Translations under genes and position numbers: made by a program | The notes under the pieces: generated by a model | What the model saw: the letters and a program-made list of their open reading frames with translations, nothing else | Databases searched by the model: none | Told to the model about the DNA's origin: nothing | Part shown: positions 12,501 to 20,580 of the stretch, piece after piece | Numbering within the stretch: position 1 is the first letter of the stretch | Layout: every line of letters begins with the position of its first letter | DNA from: a virus | Length of the DNA: 26,890 bases | Virus record (IMG/VR): IMGVR_UViG_3300048536_000802 | Location: 1-26,890 of that record | Reading direction: 5' to 3' (one strand)

Positions 12501-15308
12501 TTATAAGTGGTAGACTTCTTTGAGTGAATTGCCAAATATCTTTCTATGACTCAAGTCCAATTGTGGGTCTAAGTCAGCGTTTGTCTGATCAACTGTATCT
12601 GTTTGCATTTTTGATTTCTTGTTGTTAAGATTCATTTCAAGAGTAGCAACTGCACCAGCAACGCCTCTTTTAGGCGACTTTTTAGCTCTACTAATAAAGT
12701 ATTCAAACCAGCCAATGTCGTCCATGTTGACAACTTCTGATATTTTAATCTGCTCTTCATCTCTGACTAGGTAAGGTAGCGTATTATAGATGTAAGCGAA
12801 TTCACCACTCTTTAACATACCACTACCACCCCATGTATGTGGAGGATTAGGATGACCAACAAGCTCATCATTAAGATTTAAGATGATCATCTTTATTAAT
12901 CCCGGTTTAGCTACATCGCAGAAAAGATCTACAATTTTTCTGTGTTTATATAAAAGCCTATAGACTCCCGGACTATATTCAAAACCTTTAAAAGATAATC
13001 CCGGACCCATACCACCTTTTTCAAGATCAGGACCAAGTAGTTTAATAAAGACATCTGGATCAATGTGCTTGTAGTTAGCAATATTATTTTTGCTGTCATA
13101 ATCTGACTTGCCAAACTTGCGTGTGAAGTCAAACTGTTCCTCTTTAGTTAAAGCAATATCATGACTCATTATGATAGCTAAAAGAAATGATGTTTCTGTT
13201 TTTCCTAATACTCTAAAATTCATGGCAATAACATTTTTCATGACAGCACTAAATAGTTTTTTAAACCAGTCTTTTGATTGTTTATTAAGATAAGAGATAT
13301 AAGGTATTTCGATTTTAAAGTCTTCAATTTTATTCTTGAGTTGTCTATTTGTTACTTGTCCAAGATTTAGTTTTTCAATAAACATCTCAATATCATTACC
13401 TGCTTGTTGTATATCTTGAGATTCGAGTTTTTCAATTTGCAATACTGCAGGATGAGAGCTTCCTAGCTTTCGTTCAATGTACGCTGTTGTATTAATAAAA
13501 ATATTTTTATTTTGAGAATCTTTTATTTCATCCAAATTTTTTAAAAAAGAGTTTGCTATAAATTCATCTATTTTATTAGAAAAATAATCAACGTCAGACA
13601 GATCCATATACAAATACCTTACGAAATCAGACTCATAATTAAAATTAGGTTTTGTCTCAGTAAGTTTATCTATTACATTTTCTAATAATTCATTCGCTGC
13701 TTTGAAGTTTTGCGGGCTTACCTCTTTCCAGTAACGTGTCATAGTACGAGGAAGCTCATCTATTATTTTACTCACTATTATACTTTTGTTAGCTGAGTCT
13801 GCATTTGAATAAAAATCTAATATTTTTTTTGCACCTCTCTCCATCATTACAATATACGCGCCGAACCTATAACGTTTTTCAGCTATAAGACTTTTAATTT
13901 TAGGGCTTGCAGAATTTGTCTCTAAATATATGTTAATTCTATGATTAAATGATTTAAATAGATGTGACTGTGATCCTGATTTAAAAGCTTTGTCACTTAA
14001 ACACCTATTGATTGCGTTTGTCATGAAAAAGTCTGTAGGTGTTAAACTGTTATGATTATAGACATCGAGAATCATACTGAAAAAGAATATCCCTAAGTCT
14101 TTGTCTTTTTGCTCATAATATTTTATTACTTCATCAATTAAATCATTGTATTTTGTGCCTAACTTTGCTACACTGCTATCGTTATTAATAAATCTTGAAT
14201 TTCTAAAAGATTCTATAAAAAACTCAAACATTTTATTGTCGCTTGATGATTTGGCGTTTTCGTAATAATCAAGAAAAGTATTAACTGCATCTCCTGGGTC
14301 TTTTATTCTTTGGTCAAAGCTTTTAAAAAAGTTTGTAATCTCTAGATAATCCACGTCAAAAGGTGGACGATCTTCTGATTTCATTTGTTCTTTTTCTTCA
14401 AGACTAGTGTTTTCTTCTGCGACAGTGTTCATTGTCTGGAAATCTAATTTGTTTTTTGCACGTCCACCTAAAAAATCATCTAAGCTGTCATACCAGTCAA
14501 CAATTTCAGGCCTGTCTTCGTTTAGTCTTCCTAGACCTATTAATTTAGAATCGTACTTTGGGTAAAAAGAGGCACAAACAGGCCCATCTGTTTGTCCAAA
14601 TACAATTACACCGTCATACAAAGAAGTTATAATTTCTTTGGAAAACTCTCGAAGCAAAGATAAACTAATACCAGCAGTTCTACTACTTTTATTAATAGAA
14701 CTGCCCATCACAAGTTCTGGAATCCCAGAAAGCATTAGACTAAATTTCTCAATACTTTCTTCACTTCTATCTTGTTTTTTATAGAGCTTAATAATTTGGT
14801 CTTTAATTCTCCAATCTTCACCATGAACTTGTTTAGCTAAATCTTCAAATGTTATTAGAAAATTGCTTATGTCTATTTCAAACACTAAACAAATATTACC
14901 GTAAGTGCTAGCAATTCTTGGATTAAACTTATAACATGTATAAAGTCCTTTTCCGTGATAATCACCTCCACCTGGGGTGAAACCGCTAGTATCTGTATAT
15001 GGATCTCTTATCATATCCATAATGACTTCTTCTTCTATGTCATAAGCATCTCTTACAGAAACTCTGCTACTATCTTTTAGATTTTTTAATATTCTTACAG
15101 CTCTAGAGTCATCTTCACTTCGTTCTTGCTTTGGATGCTCAACTTTTGAATTATTAAGTTTATCTTGTATATCTGGATTATATTGTCCCCACTTTTGATG
15201 AGAAGTTAAGTGATAGCATATTAATTTTCCATCTACAAAGTTAATTTTATTTGTATTCAGGTTAGATATTTTTGATTCTGATAGCAACCATCTTATGCTG
15301 TTTTTCAT
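12501..15308 (-). CDS. Large tagged protein with ADP-ribosyltransferase-like N-terminal domain (935 aa)
   Basis: The first residues, MKNSIRWLLSESKIS, hold an LSE site, the likely prohead-protease cut. The next 240 residues look like a PARP/DTX-type ADP-ribosyltransferase: YHLTS with His33, then GGGDYHGKGLYTCY with Tyr123, FNPRIASTYGN, and the strand ICLVFEIDIS, the usual His...Tyr...A..YG order. A later stretch, YDGVIVFGQTDGPVCASFYP, fits the closing strands. The third catalytic position was not assigned. Residues about 330-930 are a long helical region of unknown role, with a late block IGWFEYFISRAKKSPKRG. T4 packages the ADP-ribosyltransferase Alt, which modifies host RNA polymerase on entry; by analogy this may do a similar job with a different active-site class. 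It is the first gene of the seven-gene - strand operon. Confidence 0.82.
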   Translation of the reverse strand: MKNSIRWLLSESKISNLNTNKINFVDGKLICYHLTSHQKWGQYNPDIQDKLNNSKVEHPKQERSEDDSRAVRILKNLKDSSRVSVRDAYDIEEEVIMDMIRDPYTDTSGFTPGGGDYHGKGLYTCYKFNPRIASTYGNICLVFEIDISNFLITFEDLAKQVHGEDWRIKDQIIKLYKKQDRSEESIEKFSLMLSGIPELVMGSSINKSSRTAGISLSLLREFSKEIITSLYDGVIVFGQTDGPVCASFYPKYDSKLIGLGRLNEDRPEIVDWYDSLDDFLGGRAKNKLDFQTMNTVAEENTSLEEKEQMKSEDRPPFDVDYLEITNFFKSFDQRIKDPGDAVNTFLDYYENAKSSSDNKMFEFFIESFRNSRFINNDSSVAKLGTKYNDLIDEVIKYYEQKDKDLGIFFFSMILDVYNHNSLTPTDFFMTNAINRCLSDKAFKSGSQSHLFKSFNHRINIYLETNSASPKIKSLIAEKRYRFGAYIVMMERGAKKILDFYSNADSANKSIIVSKIIDELPRTMTRYWKEVSPQNFKAANELLENVIDKLTETKPNFNYESDFVRYLYMDLSDVDYFSNKIDEFIANSFLKNLDEIKDSQNKNIFINTTAYIERKLGSSHPAVLQIEKLESQDIQQAGNDIEMFIEKLNLGQVTNRQLKNKIEDFKIEIPYISYLNKQSKDWFKKLFSAVMKNVIAMNFRVLGKTETSFLLAIIMSHDIALTKEEQFDFTRKFGKSDYDSKNNIANYKHIDPDVFIKLLGPDLEKGGMGPGLSFKGFEYSPGVYRLLYKHRKIVDLFCDVAKPGLIKMIILNLNDELVGHPNPPHTWGGSGMLKSGEFAYIYNTLPYLVRDEEQIKISEVVNMDDIGWFEYFISRAKKSPKRGVAGAVATLEMNLNNKKSKMQTDTVDQTNADLDPQLDLSHRKIFGNSLKEVYHL

Positions 15309-15399
15309 TTATTTACAATCCTATGTTATAATATTGTCGTGTATATGTGTAATAAATATTAATATTATTATATAAAATACAATAAAAAGGTGTAATACT
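15309..15399. promoter_or_regulatory. Divergent promoter region between head operon and UV endonuclease
   Basis: The 91 bases between two divergent genes are about nine-tenths A+T and must contain the start of the seven-gene - strand operon and of the + strand UV endonuclease gene. The + strand promoter is described separately. For the - strand a TATTAT/TATAAC stretch and AGGA 11 bases before the ATG are visible, but no clear -35 or T4-type late box was recognised. Confidence 0.5.
15347..15376 (+). promoter_or_regulatory. Promoter of the GTGTAA-N18-TATAAA class ahead of UV endonuclease
   Basis: GTGTAA at 15347-15352, an 18-bp spacer and TATAAAATAC from 15371. A second, overlapping GTGTAT at 15339-15344 has TATTAT 18 bp downstream. 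An AAAAAGG ribosome binding site and ATG follow at 15400. It belongs to the repeated promoter motif found at five further sites to the right. Confidence 0.55.
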
Positions 15400-16311
15400 A
15401 TGAATAGATTTGGATATGCATGCATCAATATGGAACTACGAGAAAAAGGTATATTCAATTCTAGAACCATGCGAAAAAAGACTTTTCTTGAAAAAGGCTT
15501 ACCGTATGCTTCATCACTTGTTTTGCAAAATGTCAAAGATATGCTACCAATTTTTAATTGGAACTACAAAAACAAAGTAGAAGTCTTTCGTCTCTCATCA
15601 GAAATTACACCTTGGGCTAGTGAATACGAGTTGCATGACTTGCCAGATTATGAAGAAATTTGTCACTATCTTAAAATAGCAGGTGACTACACTAAAGTTA
15701 TTGGTCAAAGGCTTTCTTTTCACCCGGGCCAGTTTAATTGTCTTGCTTCTGAAAAAGACTATGTTGTAGACAACTGTATTAAGGATCTGGAAATACATGG
15801 TAAATTGTTTGATCTTATGGGGCTAGACCAAAATCACTGGTCAAAAATTAATATACACTTAGGCTCTACATGTGGTGGCAATTTACAATTGGCAGCAGAC
15901 AACTTTAATAAAAACTTTCAACGTCTATCACCTTCAGTTCAATCTCGTCTTACTGTAGAAAATGATGATAAGGCAGCAATGTTTAGTTCAAAGTTCTTAT
16001 ACGAAAACATTTACAAAAATTCAGGTGTTCCTATTGTTTTTGATGCACACCATTTTACTCTAGGACCTCAAGATGCACCTTACGATGAGTCTTTTGATAT
16101 GGCGTTTGACTCATGGCCTTCAACAATCAGACCTACATGTCATCACTCAAATGGAAAGAAAGAGTTCGAGGATCCAAAAGCTAGACCAGCAGCACACTCA
16201 GACTATTATTATAAACCATTTGATAGCTGTGGTAAGTCTGTTGATATTATGTTAGAAGCTAAAGCAAAAGAAAAAGCTCTTAAAAAATACTTAAAAGATT
16301 TTTTAAGTTGA
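15400..16311 (+). CDS. uvsE: UV damage endonuclease (UvdE/UvsE family)
   Basis: A complete 303-residue repair enzyme that nicks DNA 5' to UV photoproducts, with a TIM-barrel fold and divalent metals. Family blocks appear in order: N-terminal GYACINMELR, FRLSSEITPWAS, RLSFHPGQFN with a metal His, NIHLGSTCGG, LTVENDDKAAM with a metal Glu, IVFDAHHF with the paired His, RPTCHHSNG, AAHSDYYYKP and the C-terminal VDIMLEAKAKEKAL. Length is the usual one for bacterial members. The ATG is preceded by AAAAAGG. It stands first in the rightward block, before the purine genes. Light-exposed marine phages often carry repair genes, which fits. Confidence 0.95.
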   Translation: MNRFGYACINMELREKGIFNSRTMRKKTFLEKGLPYASSLVLQNVKDMLPIFNWNYKNKVEVFRLSSEITPWASEYELHDLPDYEEICHYLKIAGDYTKVIGQRLSFHPGQFNCLASEKDYVVDNCIKDLEIHGKLFDLMGLDQNHWSKINIHLGSTCGGNLQLAADNFNKNFQRLSPSVQSRLTVENDDKAAMFSSKFLYENIYKNSGVPIVFDAHHFTLGPQDAPYDESFDMAFDSWPSTIRPTCHHSNGKKEFEDPKARPAAHSDYYYKPFDSCGKSVDIMLEAKAKEKALKKYLKDFLS

Positions 16312-16377
16312 TAAATATTCATCTTTAGTTCTAGAATATAAAATATGGTCATAACAATTAAATAGAGGCAAACTAAG

Positions 16378-17439
16378 ATGCATATAATAGATAAAGAAGT
16401 TTTGAGCTTTGATGATGTAATATTAATACCACAATACTCAGATCTTAAAACTAGACGTAACATTAATACAAATGTAGATATCAAGTTTAACAACAAAACA
16501 TTAAGTTTTAAAAACCCAATTATCAGTTCGCCAATGTCAACAGTTACAGAAGCACATATGTCAAACGCAATGATTAGTCAAGGTGGTTTAGGTATAATAC
16601 ATAGATATAACACGATTGAACATCAAAGTCGTCTGCTAGGTTGTGTTAATCATAGAGACTATAGAGCAGCAGCAATCGGAGCTTCAGGTGACTACAAAGA
16701 AAGACTACATGAGCTAGCTAGGAATGATTTGAATATAGTCTGTATTGATGTAGCACATGGCGATCACTTGCTTGTAGAAGAAGCAATCGAATATATACGT
16801 TCAAATTATTCAGGACTATTTATTATAGCAGGAAACATTGCGACAGGCGAAGCTTATAAAAGACTTTCATACGCAGGAGCACATGCTATAAGAACTTCAG
16901 TTGGAAGTGGTAGTATTTGTACTACTAGGATCCAGACAGGGCATGGTATGCCAACACTACAGGCTGTAATTGACTGTGATAATGCAAAAGATGAAATGTT
17001 AAAAAACGGCGATAAAAACACAGCATACATTATTGCTGATGGTGGTATTAAAAATAGCGGTGACATTGTTAAATCATTAGCAGCAGGTGCAGATTTTGTA
17101 ATGTTAGGTTCTATCTTGAGTGGTACAAAAGAAACTCCAGGAAAAGTAATAACAACAAAAAATAATAAGAAAATTAAAAAGTATAACGGGATGGCTTCTA
17201 AAGACGCACAAAAAGATTGGAAAGGAACATATAACTCTGTTGAAGGCGTATCAACCACAGTACCTTACAAAGGTACAGTTGTAAAGGTAATTGACGAAGT
17301 TTTATTAAACCTTAGAAGCGGAATGTCTTATAGCGGTGCCAGTGATTTAAGTGAGCTAAGAGAATACGCAACTTTTGCTAGACAAACAAATAATTCAAAT
17401 GTAGAGGGAAACCCGCACATTTTCAGTAGGAACAAATAA
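16378..17439 (+). CDS. GMP reductase / IMP dehydrogenase family enzyme, GMP-reductase-like
   Basis: A 353-residue TIM-barrel enzyme with the shared catalytic loop GSGSICTTRIQTGHGMP (catalytic Cys181 followed by the Thr pair) and phosphate-binding strands IIADGGIKNSGDIVKSLAAG and FVMLGSILSG. IMP dehydrogenases are usually about 490 residues with two CBS domains; neither extra length nor CBS domain is present here. The segment after NGMASKDAQKDWKG is short (YNSVEGVSTTVPYKG) and lacks the KLVPEG flap with the Arg-Tyr dyad of IMP dehydrogenase, matching GMP reductase instead, as does GASDLSELREYATFAR. The tail EGNPHIFSR is more like IMP dehydrogenase. I favour GMP reductase (GMP to IMP with NADPH) but a CBS-less dehydrogenase is possible. 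Its TAA shares a base with the purA ATG. Confidence 0.88.
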   Translation: MHIIDKEVLSFDDVILIPQYSDLKTRRNINTNVDIKFNNKTLSFKNPIISSPMSTVTEAHMSNAMISQGGLGIIHRYNTIEHQSRLLGCVNHRDYRAAAIGASGDYKERLHELARNDLNIVCIDVAHGDHLLVEEAIEYIRSNYSGLFIIAGNIATGEAYKRLSYAGAHAIRTSVGSGSICTTRIQTGHGMPTLQAVIDCDNAKDEMLKNGDKNTAYIIADGGIKNSGDIVKSLAAGADFVMLGSILSGTKETPGKVITTKNNKKIKKYNGMASKDAQKDWKGTYNSVEGVSTTVPYKGTVVKVIDEVLLNLRSGMSYSGASDLSELREYATFARQTNNSNVEGNPHIFSRNK

Positions 17440-18641
17440 TGCCAGTTAAATTAGTACTAGGCCTTCAACATGGTGACGAAGGTAAGGGAAGAATAGTAGA
17501 TGACTTAGTTCAAGCATGGGCAGATGTCGTTATTAGATTTCAAGGCGGAGGAAACGCAGGACATACTGTCTATGATGAAGAAGGTAACAAGTTTGTAACA
17601 CACATATTGCCCGTAGGTGTATTAACAACAAACGTAATAAATATTATTGCAAAAGGCTGTGTAGTTGATATACAAGATTTATGTGAAGAAATCAAAAGCT
17701 TGAACACAAAAAGCATTACAAGACACAACTTGCAAATATCAGGCCTGTGTCCTATTATTGAGCCTACACACAAGATAGTTGATAGACTTAAATACCAAAA
17801 AAAGCTAGGGACTACTGCAAAGGGTATTGGTCCAGCATACTCCGACTTCTATGCTAGAGACTCTATCTTGATAAGAGACATTGTAGATTCGCCTGAAAGG
17901 GCGTTAGTTAAAGCGCAAGATCGATTTTATAGACTGCAAGAAGATAGAGCATCGCAAGGTGAAACTTTAGAAGATTTAAATGAAGACTTTAATCTGTTTA
18001 ACGTGTGGCAAGACAACTTTGTTAACATGTCCAATATTATTAGTAAGTTTGTAATGTTAAGCGAAGATACAATAAAAGATCATTACGATAACAATTTAAA
18101 TATACTTCTTGAAGGTGCGCAAGGAAGTGGATTAAGCATATACTCAAGCAACTATCCTGATGTAACATCATCAGCACCGACTATAGGCAGCGCATTAAAT
18201 GCCACAGGCTTAAATCATACACAGATAAATGAAGTTATTGGAGTAATAAAGTCTTATAAAACAAAAGTAGGTAGCGGAGTTTTTCCTAGTTTGATAGATG
18301 ATGGACAAGAAAAAATACTTGCTGACGTTGGTAAAGAATTTGGTGCAACCACAGGTAGACCAAGAAAATGTGGCTGGTTAGACTTGGACGAAGTAAAGAC
18401 AGCTATAAGAGAAAACGGTGTTACACACTTATGCGTAGTCAAAACAGACGTTATGACGCATATAAAAGAACCTAGATTTTATGTTAATGGTAAAACATAT
18501 AAAATACCAAAGATTAACACAGTAAGTTTAAATGATTTAGGTTTTAATGAACTGATGAATACAATAGAATTTCACACTAAAGTAAAAAAAATATCATACA
18601 CTACTGGGCCTAAAAGAGGAGAAATAGTTTGGTCGAATTAA
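17439..18641 (+). CDS. purA: Adenylosuccinate synthetase PurA
   Basis: A 400-residue enzyme that joins IMP and aspartate using GTP to give adenylosuccinate. The N-terminal P-loop-like motif LQHGDEGKG places Asp13 and Lys16 at the same numbers as in E. coli. GGGNAGHT gives the catalytic His42. TTAKGIGPAYSD, EGAQGSGLSI, FGATTGRPRKCGWLD and the base-binding TTGPKRGE follow in order. It is slightly shorter than the 432-residue E. coli enzyme. The catalytic Asp is retained, which argues that it is PurA and not the 2-aminoadenine-forming PurZ, where this residue is reported to be replaced. Translation is coupled to the upstream reductase gene by TAATG and to the next small gene by a 13-nt overlap. 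Confidence 0.95.
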   Translation: MPVKLVLGLQHGDEGKGRIVDDLVQAWADVVIRFQGGGNAGHTVYDEEGNKFVTHILPVGVLTTNVINIIAKGCVVDIQDLCEEIKSLNTKSITRHNLQISGLCPIIEPTHKIVDRLKYQKKLGTTAKGIGPAYSDFYARDSILIRDIVDSPERALVKAQDRFYRLQEDRASQGETLEDLNEDFNLFNVWQDNFVNMSNIISKFVMLSEDTIKDHYDNNLNILLEGAQGSGLSIYSSNYPDVTSSAPTIGSALNATGLNHTQINEVIGVIKSYKTKVGSGVFPSLIDDGQEKILADVGKEFGATTGRPRKCGWLDLDEVKTAIRENGVTHLCVVKTDVMTHIKEPRFYVNGKTYKIPKINTVSLNDLGFNELMNTIEFHTKVKKISYTTGPKRGEIVWSN

Positions 18642-18847
18642 AAAAAGGAGACTTAGTTAGTCTACATCCTAGATATACAGAAATATCAAAAATTAAATCT
18701 AAATTCTGTTTATTCTTAGAATATGGTCAAAACACTTCTTGCCAGCAATTAAAGAGTTTATCTAAAGTATTAATAGAAAATAGAATAATACAATTACCTA
18801 CAAGCCAAATAAAAAAAGCAAAGAGTAAAAATGATACCAAGATATAA
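18629..18847 (+). CDS. Small beta-barrel-like protein between purA and purB, TTG start (72 aa)
   Basis: The start is TTG at 18629, inside the end of purA, with an excellent GAGGAG ribosome binding site about 7 bases upstream; no ATG is available near. The product begins MVELKKGDLVSLHP and continues with beta-type segments (FCLFLEYGQ, SKVLIENRIIQLP) and a Lys-rich end. The KKGDLV opening is shared with the small genes at 20581 (IKKGDKVYYF) and in part 21856 (YKVNDLVRI), suggesting a common SH3-like fold. The end overlaps purB by 17 nt, so it is translated in a chain with purA and purB. Function unknown. Confidence 0.75.
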   Translation: MVELKKGDLVSLHPRYTEISKIKSKFCLFLEYGQNTSCQQLKSLSKVLIENRIIQLPTSQIKKAKSKNDTKI

Positions 18848-20009
18848 AGTCCAGGAAATTCATGACATCTGGAAAACTGATAACAAGCTTGAAACATGGC
18901 TTAAAGTAGAACTAGCACATTTAGATTCATTAATGGCCAGTATAACTGACAAGACTTTGACAGATGCAGAATACAATGATATTGTAGAAAATGTATTTAT
19001 TGATAAAGATAGATGGCTTGAAATAGAAAGAGAAACTCACCACGACGTCCAGGCTTTTGTCCAGATGTTAGAAGAGACTATTCCAAATAATAGTGGCAGA
19101 TGGATTCATTATGGTTTAACATCATCAGATATTCTTGACACTTCTCTTTCACTTATGTGCCAAGAAAGTATCAATGTTATAATCACATACTGTGGTCAAG
19201 CATTATATACACTAAATAAGATTTTAAAGTCAGACCGCGCAAAATCTCGCATATTATCTAGAACACATGGAAGAGCAGCAGAAGTACAGACTTATTATGA
19301 TATTGTATATAGATGGCTTTCTTATCTCAGAAAAGGATACGATGCTCTTTTAGAAGCAAAAACAAAAGTTTCAGTTGGTAAGATGAGCGGCGCGAGTGGA
19401 AATTATAACTTTAGCTCGCTACAAAACGAAGCCAATGCGCTAAGACAACTAGGTCTTAAACCAGTTGTTTCTTCGCAGATCGTATCAAGGCAGTATTATC
19501 TAGACTACTTTTATGGAATACTGCAGATTATTTTAGCAGTAGAAAAAATTGCGTATGATATAAGAATATATAGCATTGATGGTGTCAACGAAATGTCTGA
19601 GCCATTCGAGTTAAGGCAAAAAGGTTCAAGCGCGATGCCGCATAAAAAGAACCCAATACTTACAGAGAATATATGCGGATTAACTCGTCTTTTTAAGTCA
19701 TATTTTCAAACTGCTGTAGAAAACTGTACAACAGTTTTAGAGCGAGACATCTCACACTCAGCATCAGAAAGAATTATTTTTAAAGACTCAGCACACATTG
19801 CATGCTTTACTTTAAAGAGGTTAGAAAAAGTATTCAAAGGTTTAAACCTTCATACAGAGTTAGCAGAAAAACATTGTCTTTCAATGGAACAAGCTATTTC
19901 TTCACAGAAAAAAATGCATGAAAATATCAAAGAAGGTGTTAGCAGGAAAGAATCACATGACAATCAGCAGATAAAAGCTGTGGAAACGTTATACTTAGAA
20001 TCATATTAA
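18831..20009 (+). CDS. purB: Adenylosuccinate lyase PurB
   Basis: A complete 392-residue member of the fumarase/aspartase superfamily. It splits adenylosuccinate to AMP and fumarate (and, in bacteria, also acts on SAICAR). Signature blocks in order: MIPRYKVQEIHDIW, ETHHDVQAFVQML, IHYGLTSSDILDTSL, LSRTHGRAAEVQTY, VGKMSGASGNYNF, the mobile catalytic loop RQKGSSAMPHKKNPI with its Ser, and LERDISHSASERI. It lacks only the extended C-terminus of some bacterial forms. It completes a route from IMP to AMP with purA, and from GMP if the first gene is a GMP reductase. Start ATG lies inside the small upstream gene. Confidence 0.95.
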   Translation: MIPRYKVQEIHDIWKTDNKLETWLKVELAHLDSLMASITDKTLTDAEYNDIVENVFIDKDRWLEIERETHHDVQAFVQMLEETIPNNSGRWIHYGLTSSDILDTSLSLMCQESINVIITYCGQALYTLNKILKSDRAKSRILSRTHGRAAEVQTYYDIVYRWLSYLRKGYDALLEAKTKVSVGKMSGASGNYNFSSLQNEANALRQLGLKPVVSSQIVSRQYYLDYFYGILQIILAVEKIAYDIRIYSIDGVNEMSEPFELRQKGSSAMPHKKNPILTENICGLTRLFKSYFQTAVENCTTVLERDISHSASERIIFKDSAHIACFTLKRLEKVFKGLNLHTELAEKHCLSMEQAISSQKKMHENIKEGVSRKESHDNQQIKAVETLYLESY

Positions 20010-20022
20010 AAAAAGGAATGTT

Positions 20023-20526
20023 ATGAGCGAAAGAAAACTAATAAGAGAGTTTATAAGTAGAGCTAATCTCGATGCATGTTTAATGTGTGGATCTCCTAAT
20101 TGTAATTGCATGGCTAACGTACTTTCTTCTTACGACCAGCCTCAAGACCATAATGATCAACATGGACATCATGATATTGATCCTGACAACGATGGACATA
20201 TAACTCCAGATGACTTGTACTCTCATTTTGATTCTAATAACGATGGTAAAGTAACAACACAAGAATATGCAGACCATGTAGACTTTCATTGCGCTCACCC
20301 AGAATCGATGGATCATTATCGTCAAGCAAGACAGCAATCGATTCAAAGTGTTCCGTGTACTAACTCTTATGACTCTTGTAGTAGACATTTAATGGGCGAC
20401 GAAGACAGTATTAGTATGTATTTAGAGCCTTTAATGGACAAGACAGGTTCTACTTGCAAAGCTTCATCATCTAAAGCGCTTATAGATGTATTACAGTCAT
20501 TGTTAAAGTGTGGTGTAATAGGTTAA
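20023..20526 (+). CDS. EF-hand calcium-binding protein with tag-like N-terminus (167 aa)
   Basis: Two consecutive EF-hand loops are visible. The first is DPDNDGHITPDD (residues 53-64, ligands Asp53, Asp55, Asp57, backbone of 59, Asp64 in place of the usual Glu). The second is DSNNDGKVTTQE (70-81, ligands Asp70, Asn72, Asp74, Glu81). Upstream are a Cys cluster, CLMCGSPNCNC (residues 19-29), which could bind zinc or form disulfides, and an Asp/His-rich linker. The N-terminus, MSERKLIREFISRANLD, has an Ile-Arg-Glu site like the packaged proteins of the - strand block. The C-terminal half has further Cys and no recognised fold. It follows purB by 13 bases with an AAAAAAGGAATG site. Calcium binding in a virion would make sense for stability or assembly, but that is inference. 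Confidence 0.82.
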   Translation: MSERKLIREFISRANLDACLMCGSPNCNCMANVLSSYDQPQDHNDQHGHHDIDPDNDGHITPDDLYSHFDSNNDGKVTTQEYADHVDFHCAHPESMDHYRQARQQSIQSVPCTNSYDSCSRHLMGDEDSISMYLEPLMDKTGSTCKASSSKALIDVLQSLLKCGVIG

Positions 20527-20532
20527 TAAATC

Positions 20533-20561
20533 GTGTAAATTTTTCAATGTAAATATATAAT
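20533..20561 (+). promoter_or_regulatory. Promoter, GTGTAA-N17-TATAAT class
   Basis: GTGTAA at 20533-20538, a 17-bp spacer, then TATAATATAC from 20556. It lies in the gap just before the 65-residue gene at 20581 and its AAAAGGAAAA site. Spacing matches a sigma-70 -35/-10 pair; the -35 resembles the GTTTAC of T4 early promoters. Confidence 0.6.
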
Positions 20562-20580
20562 ATACAAAAGGAAAAATAAA

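Noticed and set aside
17439-18641. PurA homologue next to PurB as a sign of a 2-aminoadenine (Z) genome, with PurA being PurZ.
   Set aside because: The catalytic Asp13 in GDEGKG, reported to be changed in characterised PurZ proteins, is kept, and no DatZ-like or MazZ-like gene is in the window. A full-genome search for these and for a DpoZ-type polymerase would settle it.
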